From: QNES01 sp023143415
GTDB taxonomy: Bacteria; Pseudomonadota; Gammaproteobacteria; Beggiatoales; Beggiatoaceae
Assembly (NCBI GenBank): GCA_030632725.1
Contig: DAOVUF010000125.1
Coordinates: 1-12,564, forward strand
DNA: 12,564 bases
Direction: 5' to 3'
Both the position numbers and the translations under genes were made by a program. Shown here piece by piece: positions 1 through 5,976 of the stretch. How positions within the stretch are numbered: position 1 is the first letter of the stretch; each line of letters opens with the position of its first letter. The notes beneath the pieces are model-generated. The model had not been told where the DNA came from, did no database searches, and saw only the letters and a list, made by a program, of their open reading frames with translations.

Positions 1-9
1 AGCAGACTA

Positions 10-52
10 TTCGAGGCTAAAGTTTTTTTAAAGAAAAAACTTTAGCCTCGAA
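10..52. repeat. 43-bp perfect palindrome, TTCGAGG family, core CTAAAG
   Basis: The arms TTCGAGG-CTAAAG-TTTTT and their complement surround a short A/T loop. The identical 43 bp recur at 5760-5802 in the same orientation and at 8858-8900 as the exact reverse complement. It carries no ORF. It could fold as a hairpin in DNA or RNA. A role as terminator, REP-like mobile unit or protein site cannot be decided from sequence alone. Confidence 0.9.
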
Positions 53-60
53 TGCTTTCA

Positions 61-120
61 GCCTTGAAATTGATTTCAAGGCGGAGTAGTTACTGTTTTT
101 TTAATTCTTTGTAACTACTC
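61..120. repeat. Two adjacent palindromes
   Basis: Positions 61-82 form the perfect palindrome GCCTTGAAAT-TG-ATTTCAAGGC. Related copies are at 1212-1233 and, with a mutated left arm, at 4911-4932, so this is a second dispersed palindrome family. Positions 84-93 (GAGTAGTTAC) pair perfectly with 111-120 around a 17-nt A/T-rich loop. No gene is visible in 1-266. Confidence 0.8.
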
Positions 121-134
121 AGTCTTAAAGCGTT

Positions 135-177
135 TTCGAGGTTTTCGTTTTTTTTTCAAAAAAACGAAAACCTCGAA
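135..177. repeat. Palindrome, TTCGAGG family, core TTTTCG
   Basis: It has the same outer arms TTCGAGG/CCTCGAA and inner T/A arms as 10-52, but the central hexamer is TTTTCG, matched on the other arm by CGAAAA. It is flanked by AAAGCGTT on the left and CTCCAA on the right, the two halves of the CGTTGGACTCCAA repeat, so it appears inserted in that repeat. It lies downstream of pyrE and could affect pyrE transcript ends, but it has no classic GC stem followed by a free T-run. Confidence 0.85.
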
Positions 178-234
178 CTCCAAGACGCACAAAGCTGAAG
201 CGTTGTACTCCAAGACGCACAAAGCTGAAGCGTT
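177..234. repeat. Two tandem 30-bp units of the GCTGAAGCGTT / ACTCCAA repeat
   Basis: The units at 177-204 and 207-234 are identical (ACTCCAAGACGC then ACAAAGCTGAAGCGTT). Relatives of this unit lie in most intergenic regions of the window (1931-1996, 3005-3175, 5943-5964, 9361-9376, 9431-9460), always with the words CTGAAGCGTT or TTGGACTCC. Confidence 0.85.
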
Positions 235-266
235 TTCAACGAAAACATCGAAACCATTAAACATCA

Positions 267-908
267 TTATTCACCATAGTTTTTACGATACCGCCGAATC
301 GCCATCAAAACATCCTGTTTATCAGGTTGGGATGAGAGATAATCAATTAAATCCTCTAACTTGATAATACTGGTGACAGGGATATTGTGTGTTTGTTCAA
401 TTTCTTCAATGGCTGAAATCTCAGTTGGTCCACGCTCCTGACGATTGAACGCAATCACTATGCCGCAGAGTTGCGCTCCCGCCGCTTGGATAATAGGAGT
501 CACTTCACGTATTGCTGTCCCTGCGCTGATGACATCATCAACGAGTAAAACTCTGCCCTTTAAAGGAGAACCAACAATTGTGCCACCTTCACCATGATCT
601 TTAATTTCCTTGCGGTTGAAACAGTAAGGGATATCGCGATCATAATGTTCTGCTAAAGCGATTGCTGTCGTTGTGACAAGGGGAATGCCTTTATAAGCGG
701 GACCAAGTAAAACATCAAACTCTATCCCCAACCTTTCTATTGTCTCAGCATAAAAACGCCCTAACTTTGCAATGGATTTACCGGTATTAAATGAACCCAG
801 GTTAAAAAAATAGGGGCTTTGCCGTCCAGATTTTAGGGTAAAATGACCAAAATGTAAGGCATTTTGGGTAATAGCCAATTCTAAAAAATCGCGTTGATAA
901 GGGTACAT
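267..908 (-). CDS. pyrE: Orotate phosphoribosyltransferase
   Basis: PyrE transfers the ribose-phosphate of PRPP to orotate to give OMP in the cytoplasm, the fifth step of de novo pyrimidine synthesis. The 213-residue protein has the length of the E. coli enzyme and resembles it throughout. It starts MYPYQRDFLE, with FTLKSGRQSPYFFN at 23-36, the flexible catalytic loop NRKEIKDHGEGG at 98-109 and the PRPP-binding motif LLVDDVISAGTA at 121-132. I chose the ATG at 906-908. It has an AGAGGT ribosome binding site 4 nt upstream and gives the family N-terminus. The in-frame ATG at 954-956 would add 16 residues encoded by repeat DNA. The gene is monocistronic here: repeats lie on both sides and no other pyr gene is nearby. 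Confidence 0.97.
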   Translation of the reverse strand: MYPYQRDFLELAITQNALHFGHFTLKSGRQSPYFFNLGSFNTGKSIAKLGRFYAETIERLGIEFDVLLGPAYKGIPLVTTTAIALAEHYDRDIPYCFNRKEIKDHGEGGTIVGSPLKGRVLLVDDVISAGTAIREVTPIIQAAGAQLCGIVIAFNRQERGPTEISAIEEIEQTHNIPVTSIIKLEDLIDYLSSQPDKQDVLMAIRRYRKNYGE

Positions 909-912
909 TATT

Positions 913-918
913 ACCTCT
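913..918 (-). promoter_or_regulatory. Ribosome binding site that fixes the pyrE start
   Basis: On the minus strand AGAGGT lies 4 nt before the ATG at 908. The upstream ATG at 956 has no such site and sits inside the repeat word ACCGATTTCAT, also present near 1104-1114. Confidence 0.7.
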
Positions 919-933
919 TGTTTTCTTGTTACT

Positions 934-1205
934 ATTCTAAATTCCACCGATTTCATTGGTGGCTATTCATGTTTAACCCCTTCGGGGTTGAAACTAACCC
1001 CAACGGGGTGAAATGTAAATAGTGGCTATTCATGTTTAACCCCTTCGGTGTTGAAACTAACCCCAACGGGGTGAAATGTAAATAGCCACCTATTCTAAAT
1101 TCCACCGATTTCATCGGTGGCTATTCATGTTTAACCCCTTCGGTGTTGAAACTAACTAACCCCAACGGGGTGAAATGTAAATAGCCACCGATGAAATCGG
1201 TGGAA
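934..1205. repeat. Tandem block of three ~63-bp units with inverted boundaries
   Basis: Units at 960-1022, 1023-1085 and 1118-1184 share the order GGCTATTCATG, AACCCCTTCGG, ACCCCAACGGGGT, GAAATGTAAATAG. The third is 4 bp longer (ACTAACTAACC for ACTAACC, a slippage-like change). The words ACCCC...GGGGT form small hairpins in each unit. The palindrome CCACCGAT-TTC-ATCGGTGG stands at 1102-1120 and, in altered form, at 943-961. The third unit is enclosed by perfect 26-bp inverted ends, 1100-1125 and 1180-1205. Apart from the start of pyrE, the stretch 909-1240 holds no gene. Confidence 0.9.
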
Positions 1206-1211
1206 CTATTC

Positions 1212-1233
1212 GCCTTGAAATCAATTCCAAGGC
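1212..1233. repeat. Palindrome, GCCTTGAAAT family
   Basis: This is an imperfect copy of the 61-82 palindrome (GCCTTGAAAT against ATTCCAAGGC). It lies just after the stop codon of the V-ATPase subunit D gene on the minus strand, so it could form a 3' hairpin in that transcript. Confidence 0.65.
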
Positions 1234-1240
1234 TAATTCG

Positions 1241-1867
1241 TTACACGTTTTCTTGCTTTTCTCGCAAAACTTTGATTTGAAACAATGTGTTACGCTCTTC
1301 CTCTTCTAATGAAGATTTGATGAAATGAATCGTCGTAACATATTTAGGAATCACGTTATACTTAAGGGCATTAACGCGCTTTTGCGTTTTACGTTGCTCT
1401 TCCAATAAACGCCATAGGGCTGTTTCCGCTTCACCAAGACGAGCTAAAAGAACAACCATATCTGCTAAATGACGGCGCGTTTCATCGAAACTGCTATCTG
1501 TGCCCATTAAGCCGACTGGTTGGAGCGGAAGACGTGTCGCAGTAACAGCGGGATATTGTACACCGATACGACTACGCGGCAAAATTTTAATATTAAGTGG
1601 TGGTTTTAAACCGAGCGCAGCTTGTTGTAAAGAACGATTGCTCATCCGTGTATGAGTCATGCCAAGCCAATAATAGGCGGTTTCCAAAGATTTTTTTGCC
1701 TCTTGACGGAGCGCACGGTATTGTTTGAGACGCTCATACACGAGGCGTGTGAGCAATTCTTTTTTACGTTCAAGCAGCGATGCCCCTAATTCCAAAAAAG
1801 CCATTTTGCGCTTGATAATTAATAGTGCGTTTTTAGTCGGGGGAATTTTTAGACGTTTGGTAGCCAT
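1241..1867 (-). CDS. ntpD: V-type ATP synthase subunit D (central rotor stalk)
   Basis: Subunit D forms the coiled-coil central shaft of V/A-type ATPases and couples rotation of the membrane ring to the A3B3 head. The 208-residue protein shows the family pattern. At the N-terminus is RLKIPPTKNALLIIKRKMAFLELGASLLERKKELL (5-39), a long helix. A central beta-rich part covers about 88-120. The C-terminal helix carries the signature RVNALKYNVIPKYVTTIHFI (164-183) then EEEERNTLFQIKVLREKQ. Its length is normal and it has no frame break. In bacterial V-ATPase operons this gene normally stands between those for B and the membrane subunit I. Here it is alone, with a divergent rnfB upstream and pyrE downstream. 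No Shine-Dalgarno is visible: the 45 bases before the ATG are heptamer repeats. It may be a spare copy or an operon member that has moved. Confidence 0.88.
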   Translation of the reverse strand: MATKRLKIPPTKNALLIIKRKMAFLELGASLLERKKELLTRLVYERLKQYRALRQEAKKSLETAYYWLGMTHTRMSNRSLQQAALGLKPPLNIKILPRSRIGVQYPAVTATRLPLQPVGLMGTDSSFDETRRHLADMVVLLARLGEAETALWRLLEEQRKTQKRVNALKYNVIPKYVTTIHFIKSSLEEEERNTLFQIKVLREKQENV

Positions 1868-1870
1868 TTT

Positions 1871-1912
1871 ATTAATTATTAATTATTAATTATTAATTAT
1901 TAATTGTTAATT
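1871..1912. repeat. ATTAATT heptamer tandem repeat before the V-ATPase D start
   Basis: There are five perfect ATTAATT units (1871-1905) and one GTTAATT variant (1906-1912), ending 3 nt from the ATG codon of the gene at 1867. The array takes the place of the ribosome binding site, and its copy number would shift any upstream signal in steps of 7 bp. Confidence 0.95.
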
Positions 1913-1930
1913 TGAAAAAAGCAACAACAA

Positions 1931-1996
1931 CTTTGGAGTTCAACGCTTTAGCTTTGAAGTTCAGCTTTGGAGTTCAACAGCTTTGGAGTTCAACGC
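1931..1996. repeat. CTTTGGAGTTCAACGC dispersed repeat, three copies
   Basis: CTTTGGAGTTCAAC occurs at 1931, 1965 and 1981, with a variant AGCTTTGAAGTTCAGC between them. It is the reverse-strand form of the GTTGGACTCCAA family. It occupies most of the space between the divergent V-ATPase D and rnfB genes. Confidence 0.8.
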
Positions 1997-2013
1997 AAAT
2001 CCTTTATTATAAT
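1983..2013 (+). promoter_or_regulatory. Possible rnfB promoter
   Basis: A perfect TATAAT stands at 2008-2013, 64 nt before the rnfB ATG. The best upstream hexamer is TTGGAG at 1983-1988 with a long 19-nt spacer, and it belongs to the CTTTGGAGTTCAAC repeat. A small hairpin, ATCGTA-CTCT-TACGAT (2043-2058), lies just before the ribosome binding site. Confidence 0.35.
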
Positions 2014-2076
2014 TCGTTGTTATTTTAAAGTTTCATCAATCCATCGTACTCTTACGATATATCACGGAGTCTTTTC

Positions 2077-2934
2077 ATGCAAAACTTCTTTATCGCCCCT
2101 GCGATTATGACAGGATTGGGCTTATTTTTTGGTATTATTCTCGCGATTGCCTACCGATTTTTGCGAGTACAAGAAGATCCACGCATTGAACAGGTTGAAG
2201 AATTACTTCCTGGCACCAACTGTGGTGCTTGTGGGCAACCTGGTTGTCATGGTTTTGCGGAAAACGTTGCAGAAGGCATACAGCAGCCGAGTGGTTGCAC
2301 TGTAGCCAGTTCCGACGTGATAGAAATCATCGCTGATGTTCTTGGTGTTGATCCGGGCAAACAGGAAAAACGGGTTGCCCGCCTACATTGTGCTGGTGGA
2401 AAAGCACAAGCACATCAGATCGCGGAATATAAGGGCTTTGAAAGTTGCCATGCTGCGGCAGAAGTTTCAGGTGGCGGAAAAGGTTGCTCTTGGGGTTGTT
2501 TAGGATTGGCTGATTGCGAAAAAGTCTGTACTTTTGATGCAATTCAAATGAATGACGATGCCCTGCCAGTGGTGGACATTGAGAAGTGTACTGCTTGTGG
2601 TGATTGTGTTGCTGTTTGCCCGCGTGATTTGTTTGAGATTATACCACTGAATCATAAATTATTTGTACAATGCTCAATTCCCCTTGAAGGGGACGCAGCG
2701 CGCGTACTTTGTACGACAGCTTGCGATGCTTGTGAACGATGCGTGCTAGATGCCGCACCTGGCTTGATTCGGATGGAAAATAATTTGCCTGTTGTTGATT
2801 ACGCCGCCGGTGGTCCTGCTGGCCCTGAGGCGACTTTCCATTGTCCCACTGGTGCTATCCAATGGTTGGAAGGGGGGCAATTTTCAGAAGAATCAAAAAA
2901 GGCCAGCGATGATCCTTATGCACAGTTTATATAA
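2077..2934 (+). CDS. rnfB: Rnf complex subunit B, long multi-Fe-S form
   Basis: RnfB is the membrane-anchored Fe-S subunit that passes electrons between ferredoxin and NAD(H) in the ion-pumping Rnf complex. The 285-residue protein has one N-terminal membrane helix (about 7-27). The Fe-S domain with TNCGACGQPGC (C49, C52, C57) and C74 follows. Then comes HCAGG (C105), as in long RnfB proteins. A ferredoxin-like pair is next: C137, C141, C147, C151 and CTACGDCVAVCP (C171, C174, C177, C181). A second ferredoxin-like region is C212, C216, C219, C222 and C256 in HCPTGAI. It is longer than E. coli RsxB (192 residues) and closer in layout to the long RnfB of anaerobes. The last region lacks the Cys at 226 and the usual CxxCxxC before C256, which fits a single remaining cluster. 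The start has GGAG 7 nt upstream. No rnfA, C, D, E or G gene is in the window, so it could also be a stand-alone RnfB-like electron carrier. Confidence 0.85.
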   Translation: MQNFFIAPAIMTGLGLFFGIILAIAYRFLRVQEDPRIEQVEELLPGTNCGACGQPGCHGFAENVAEGIQQPSGCTVASSDVIEIIADVLGVDPGKQEKRVARLHCAGGKAQAHQIAEYKGFESCHAAAEVSGGGKGCSWGCLGLADCEKVCTFDAIQMNDDALPVVDIEKCTACGDCVAVCPRDLFEIIPLNHKLFVQCSIPLEGDAARVLCTTACDACERCVLDAAPGLIRMENNLPVVDYAAGGPAGPEATFHCPTGAIQWLEGGQFSEESKKASDDPYAQFI

Positions 2935-2951
2935 ACTGGTGATCATTTTTT
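2909..2951 (+). terminator. Probable rho-independent terminator of rnfB
   Basis: ATGATCC (2909-2915) pairs with GG-T-GATCAT (2938-2946). Inside it the palindrome CAGTTTATATAAACTG (2923-2938) spans the stop codon. Six T follow at 2946-2951. The stem is A/T-rich and has one bulge, so strength is uncertain. Confidence 0.5.
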
Positions 2952-3004
2952 GACATTTTACTCGAACATCACGTTTTTAGTCTTCCAAGAATAACAACGT
3001 CGTT

Positions 3005-3175
3005 CTGGAGTTCAAAGTTTCAGCTTTGGGAACTTAATACTACGGTTCCAACGCTGAAGCGTTGGACTCCAAAAATACGCCCAAAGTTTCAGCTTTGGAC
3101 TCCAAAAGACGGAAAAAAACCGCCCAAAGCTGAAACTTTGGACTCAAAAAAAAATACGCCAAAAGCATTAGACTC
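3005..3175. repeat. Array of diverged CTGAAGCGTTGGACTCCAA repeats
   Basis: Several units follow one another: CTGGAGTTCAAAG, CCAACGCTGAAGCGTTGG, CCCAAAGTTTCAGCTTTGG and CCAAAGCTGAAACTTTGG. Most are palindromic around CTGAAG or TTTCAG and are followed by ACTCCAAAA. Arms differ between units (AACGCT or CAAAGCT), usually with matching changes. No gene is seen between rnfB and 3200. Confidence 0.8.
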
Positions 3176-3199
3176 CATTAAATTAACGAGGTTTGGCTT

Positions 3200-3781
3200 A
3201 TGATGCCTAAATTGATAACGGATAGAGACGACTTTATGCTAGAGAAATTTAGCGATAATCTGGAAAGCACTCAATCTTTTCTCGCACGTCAACCAGAAAC
3301 ACTTGTCATAGATAAGTGGAATCTTTTAAAAGCAGGGAATACGATAAGACTTATTGAAGAAGGCGAAACACTTTACCACGTTAAATTTGAGATAAAAACC
3401 AAAAAATTTTGGAATAGCCCTAGTCAAGCTATACAAGTAGAGGTTTGGAGGCAAGTAGGTTCTGGTGAGATAACTCACGGATTGCCAAAAGCGATATTTT
3501 TTGATTATTTTTTAGACCGATACGGCACGATAGTATGTGACTATCTGCACACAGAACATGGTAAGCGTTTTTGGTTAGATCGCTTAACTGAGGCGTTAAA
3601 GGCTAACTATGAAGTATTTTATGGAGACTACGGTACAAGAGGTCTTACAAAAATCAATAATAAAAGGGAACTTATGGACTCTTATGTCGATCAATGTTGG
3701 GGAACAAATACCAAACATGAATACCGTAGAATGGCTATAATATCAAAGTCATATTTGTGTGCGTGCAGTCAATGCCATTAA
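3200..3781 (+). CDS. Unrecognised 193-residue soluble protein
   Basis: I do not recognise this family. The start ATG at 3200 has GAGG 8 nt upstream, and a second ATG follows directly. The protein has no signal peptide and no membrane helix. It is rich in aromatic and charged residues, with stretches such as LDRYGTIVCDYLHTEHGKRFWLDRLTEAL (about 106-134) and WRQVGSGEITHGLPKAIFFDYF (84-105). The compact mixed composition and good start argue for a real gene. The last codons are odd. The MITE at 3770-3882 begins within the ORF, so the final Q-C-H and stop are encoded by the element. Removing the element and one target copy gives Arg then TAG at the same point, so insertion changed only the last residues. 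The C-terminal LCACSQCH has four Cys/His, probably by chance. Confidence 0.65.
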   Translation: MMPKLITDRDDFMLEKFSDNLESTQSFLARQPETLVIDKWNLLKAGNTIRLIEEGETLYHVKFEIKTKKFWNSPSQAIQVEVWRQVGSGEITHGLPKAIFFDYFLDRYGTIVCDYLHTEHGKRFWLDRLTEALKANYEVFYGDYGTRGLTKINNKRELMDSYVDQCWGTNTKHEYRRMAIISKSYLCACSQCH

Positions 3782-3882
3782 GTTAAGGGCAGACACGCAG
3801 GTCTGCCCCTACCAATCTCCACGTATTCAATGGCTGTAGGGGCGAACCTGCGTGTTTGTCCTGGCTTAACTTAATGGCATTG
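3770..3882. mobile_element. MITE-like element, 113 bp, with 11-bp target duplication
   Basis: Perfect 18-bp terminal inverted repeats CAATGCCATTAAGTTAAG lie at 3770-3787 and 3865-3882. The element is flanked by identical GTGCGTGCAGT at 3759-3769 and 3883-3893. Inside, each arm can form a stem (GGGCAGAC/GTCTGCCC on the left), and the centre holds CTCCACGTATTC. It has no ORF, so it would need a transposase supplied elsewhere. A second copy in opposite orientation starts at 12455. The rest of 3782-4115 holds only a palindrome at 4036-4075. Confidence 0.85.
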
Positions 3883-4035
3883 GTGCGTGCAGTAGGTAGA
3901 GCGGACGCAAAACCCACCATTAATCTGAAAAATGATGGATTTCCACTTCATTCCTATTGGCGAAAAATTCCCGTCAGGAGACTATGCCAATCACACTGCT
4001 TCTTTTGTTCTTCAATCGATTGACTTTGATTCGAG

Positions 4036-4075
4036 TCGAGGCGAAAGTTTTTCTTCAAAAAAACTTTCGCCTCGA
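4036..4075. repeat. Palindrome, TCGAGG family, core CGAAAG
   Basis: TCGAGG-CGAAAG-TTTTT, loop CTTC, then the full complement. It lies between the convergent 3200-3781 gene and kdsB, 41 bp after the kdsB stop codon, and could mark the ends of both transcripts. A small ORF reading through it (from 3957) is not credible. Confidence 0.85.
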
Positions 4076-4115
4076 AAGTGATTTCATGAGCATATTCTCT
4101 GATAAACTCATCGCA

Positions 4116-4877
4116 TTAAATTTTGTGATGCGATTGGAACCTAAGCCGCACCTGCTCTAAATCAGTCTGCGTATCAACGGAGATAGGATAATGTGGTGTA
4201 ACAAAGGTAAAAATACTTTTACCGGCTTGTAGGAAACGTAACTGTTCCAATTTTTCCGCCTCTTCTAAATCGCTTTTGGGCAATAAATGATAATCGCAAA
4301 GCACTTCTCGTCGATAACCATAGAGTCCAATATGTCCCCAGAATTGATGATATTTTGACCAATTTTCCTTTTCAAAATCGCGAATATAGGGAATGGGGTG
4401 ACGAGAAAAATAAAGGGCGTAACCATCATGTCGCCGTGTCACTTTCACCAGATTCGGATCAAGTATTTTATTATCTCTGATAGGACAAACCGGAGTCACA
4501 ATATCGGGCGGTGGAACAGTTTTTTGAAAAACGTCAATAAGTTGATTAATAATATCAGGCTCAAGCAACGGCAGATCGCCCTGCACATTAACAACGATAT
4601 CACAATCCAAGTTTTCAATAATAGACACTATACGTTCCGTTCCAGACGCACAACTGGAATCGGTCATCCAGACTTTGCCGCCCCACTCTTGTACGGCTTC
4701 AGCGACTTCTTCGGCATCGGTAGCAATATGCACCTCGTCAACTTTTGAGGCTTGCAAACAACGCTGATAGACATGCCAAAGCATAGGATGTCCCCCAATA
4801 TCAGCAAGCACCTTCTGAGGTAAACGCGAAGAAAATAGGCGGGCGGGAATAACAACAATTGATTTTAAAGGGCGCAT
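4116..4877 (-). CDS. kdsB: 3-deoxy-manno-octulosonate cytidylyltransferase (CMP-Kdo synthetase)
   Basis: KdsB activates Kdo with CTP to CMP-Kdo in the cytoplasm for the inner core of lipopolysaccharide, so the cell is a Gram-negative with LPS. The 253 residues match the family length (E. coli 248). Visible are the nucleotide-binding start IVVIPARLFSSRLPQKVL (7-24), SGTERIV (78-84), VVNVQGDLPLL (95-105) with metal ligand D101, DPNLVKV (140-146), WGHIGLYGYR (180-189), LEQLRF (210-215) and ISVDTQTDLEQVR (232-244) with the second metal ligand D235. The word QGDLP replaces the QGDEP of E. coli; from memory, other KdsB proteins also have Leu there. No clear Shine-Dalgarno precedes the ATG at 4877. 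It lies 77 bp after the toxin gene on the same strand, and read-through is possible. Confidence 0.93.
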   Translation of the reverse strand: MRPLKSIVVIPARLFSSRLPQKVLADIGGHPMLWHVYQRCLQASKVDEVHIATDAEEVAEAVQEWGGKVWMTDSSCASGTERIVSIIENLDCDIVVNVQGDLPLLEPDIINQLIDVFQKTVPPPDIVTPVCPIRDNKILDPNLVKVTRRHDGYALYFSRHPIPYIRDFEKENWSKYHQFWGHIGLYGYRREVLCDYHLLPKSDLEEAEKLEQLRFLQAGKSIFTFVTPHYPISVDTQTDLEQVRLRFQSHHKI

Positions 4878-4910
4878 TTCTAAGACACTGTACTAAAATA
4901 ACTTCTATTC

Positions 4911-4932
4911 GTTTTGAAATTGATTTCAAGGC
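4911..4932. repeat. Degenerate palindrome, GCCTTGAAAT family
   Basis: It matches 61-82 except that the left arm reads GTTTTG, leaving a TTGAAAT/ATTTCAA stem. It lies in the 77-bp gap between the toxin gene and kdsB. Confidence 0.65.
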
Positions 4933-4954
4933 GGTATTGGAATGAGATAAGCAG

Positions 4955-5383
4955 TTATTTCCATTCGGCAATCCAAACCATATTCGTGAACTTTCTACCA
5001 ATGGCGTTGACTAACTTTTCATCTGCTGTCACAAATGGACACTGTTCCCGAACACTCAGTGCGACGTATAACATATCGTAAACGGTACGCTGGTGAACAA
5101 CGGCTAAACGATAGGCGTGATCCAACAAATCAGCCGTTGAGGTTAGCGTGAAATCCAAAGTACGAAAAGTATCAATAATTTGTTGAGCATCTTCTGCTTT
5201 CAAGTTCTGAATACGATGTTTTTTCCATACGATGTTGCCAACTTCTGCATTGATGAAATCTGGCGCAAGTAAGCTAATGCTACCTTTCTGATATTGCTTT
5301 AGGATACGCTGTGCTTCGGTTGAATAGGGTTCAACTACAAACCATTTAATAACAACACTACTATCTATAACCATTTCTTTCAT
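4955..5383 (-). CDS. vapC: PIN-domain ribonuclease toxin (VapC-type)
   Basis: VapC toxins are Mg-dependent RNases that cut specific RNAs when their antitoxin is lost. The 142-residue protein begins MKEMVIDSSVVIKWF, a typical PIN start. It keeps the four acidic active-site positions: D7, E47 in INAEVGNIVW, D103 in TVYDMLYVAL, and D121 in FVTADEKL. The ATG overlaps the stop of the preceding antitoxin gene by one base (TAATG), which indicates translational coupling. Residues C-terminal to D121 are complete, so it is probably an active toxin. Confidence 0.92.
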   Translation of the reverse strand: MKEMVIDSSVVIKWFVVEPYSTEAQRILKQYQKGSISLLAPDFINAEVGNIVWKKHRIQNLKAEDAQQIIDTFRTLDFTLTSTADLLDHAYRLAVVHQRTVYDMLYVALSVREQCPFVTADEKLVNAIGRKFTNMVWIAEWK

Positions 5384-5619
5384 TAACGTGCCCTATCTTC
5401 GCGGATTAATTCCACACTATCAGTCATTTCACCATAAGTTGCAAAAAGCTGTTCACGTAAGACATCAATTTTTTGAACAGTCTCTCTGCGTTGTTTCAGC
5501 TTGACATCAAACGAGTGCCATATCTCTAGCAATTGTTCAATACTGTTCAAGCCGCGCCGTTGTGTGGCGGATTTCAGTTGCATATAAAGTGTATCAGAAA
5601 TTGTTAATGTATGACTCAT
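5383..5619 (-). CDS. Antitoxin of the VapC-type toxin
   Basis: This 78-residue protein starts MSHTLTISDTLYMQLKSATQRRGLNSIEQLLEIW. That start is typical of a small antitoxin DNA-binding N-terminus, with a short beta strand and then two helices (ribbon-helix-helix-like). The C-terminal half is charged and would wrap the toxin. Order, size and the TAATG junction with the PIN gene support the pairing. The best ribosome binding site, AAGGAG (5632-5637), is about 12 nt from the ATG, longer than usual. Such antitoxins usually repress their own operon. I found no clear operator palindrome in 5620-5700. Confidence 0.82.
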   Translation of the reverse strand: MSHTLTISDTLYMQLKSATQRRGLNSIEQLLEIWHSFDVKLKQRRETVQKIDVLREQLFATYGEMTDSVELIREDRAR

Positions 5620-5759
5620 AAAAAGTTATTTCTCCTTTAGTACAACGGATTCACGAAATAAACGGATAAAACAATACAATGGTTGGGAAAAACGTTTTAT
5701 AAACTGGAGTTCGATGTTTTAAGTACCTGTGCATAAGTCATTGGGTATTTAGAATTCGA

Positions 5760-5933
5760 TTCGAGGCTAAAGTTTTTTTAAAGAAAAAACTTTAGCCTCG
5801 AATTGAGTTTAAAAAAAAAACTCAAACCTCGAATCGAGTTTTTTCAAAAAACTCGGTTTCTGAGCGACGAATAAAATATCTGAAAACTTATGCTTCGCTT
5901 GCTTCGCTACTTAGTTTTTTGAAGAAAAACTAA
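5760..5933. repeat. Cluster of four palindromes
   Basis: 5760-5802 is identical to 10-52. 5803-5825 pairs TTGAGTTT with AAACTCAA around seven A and is followed by ACCTCGAA. 5835-5855 is CGAGTTTTTT-C-AAAAAACTCG. 5911-5933 is a truncated reverse-strand copy of the TTTTAG-core palindrome (loop GAAG), having lost one outer arm. The whole stretch 5620-5976 between the antitoxin and the first beta-helix gene holds nothing else that looks coding. Confidence 0.85.
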
Positions 5934-5942
5934 AATCTCGAA

Positions 5943-5964
5943 AACGCTGAAGCGTTGGACTCCA
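5943..5964. repeat. AACGCTGAAGCGTTGGACTCC repeat at the 3' end of beta-helix copy 1
   Basis: AACGCT-GA-AGCGTT is palindromic and is followed by GGACTCCAAAA. The same word, with GGATTCC, stands at the matching place after copy 2 (9440-9460), so it was part of the duplicated segment. Confidence 0.75.
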
Positions 5965-5976
5965 AAACCTCTTAGG

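Noticed and set aside
909..956. Longer pyrE start at 956
   Set aside because: The extra 16 residues come from repeat DNA, are absent from the family, and have no ribosome binding site. The ATG at 908 has one.
960..1184. CRISPR array
   Set aside because: Whole ~63-bp units repeat without unique spacers, and no cas gene is present.
2327..2542. Minus-strand ORF inside rnfB
   Set aside because: Rich in His, Gln and Pro as expected from the antisense of a Cys-rich gene, and fully inside rnfB.
3957..4160. Small plus-strand ORF of 67 codons
   Set aside because: It reads through a palindrome and into the antisense of kdsB, and has no ribosome binding site or family-like sequence.
4398..4748. Plus-strand ORF inside kdsB
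   Set aside because: Antisense shadow of a well-supported enzyme gene.
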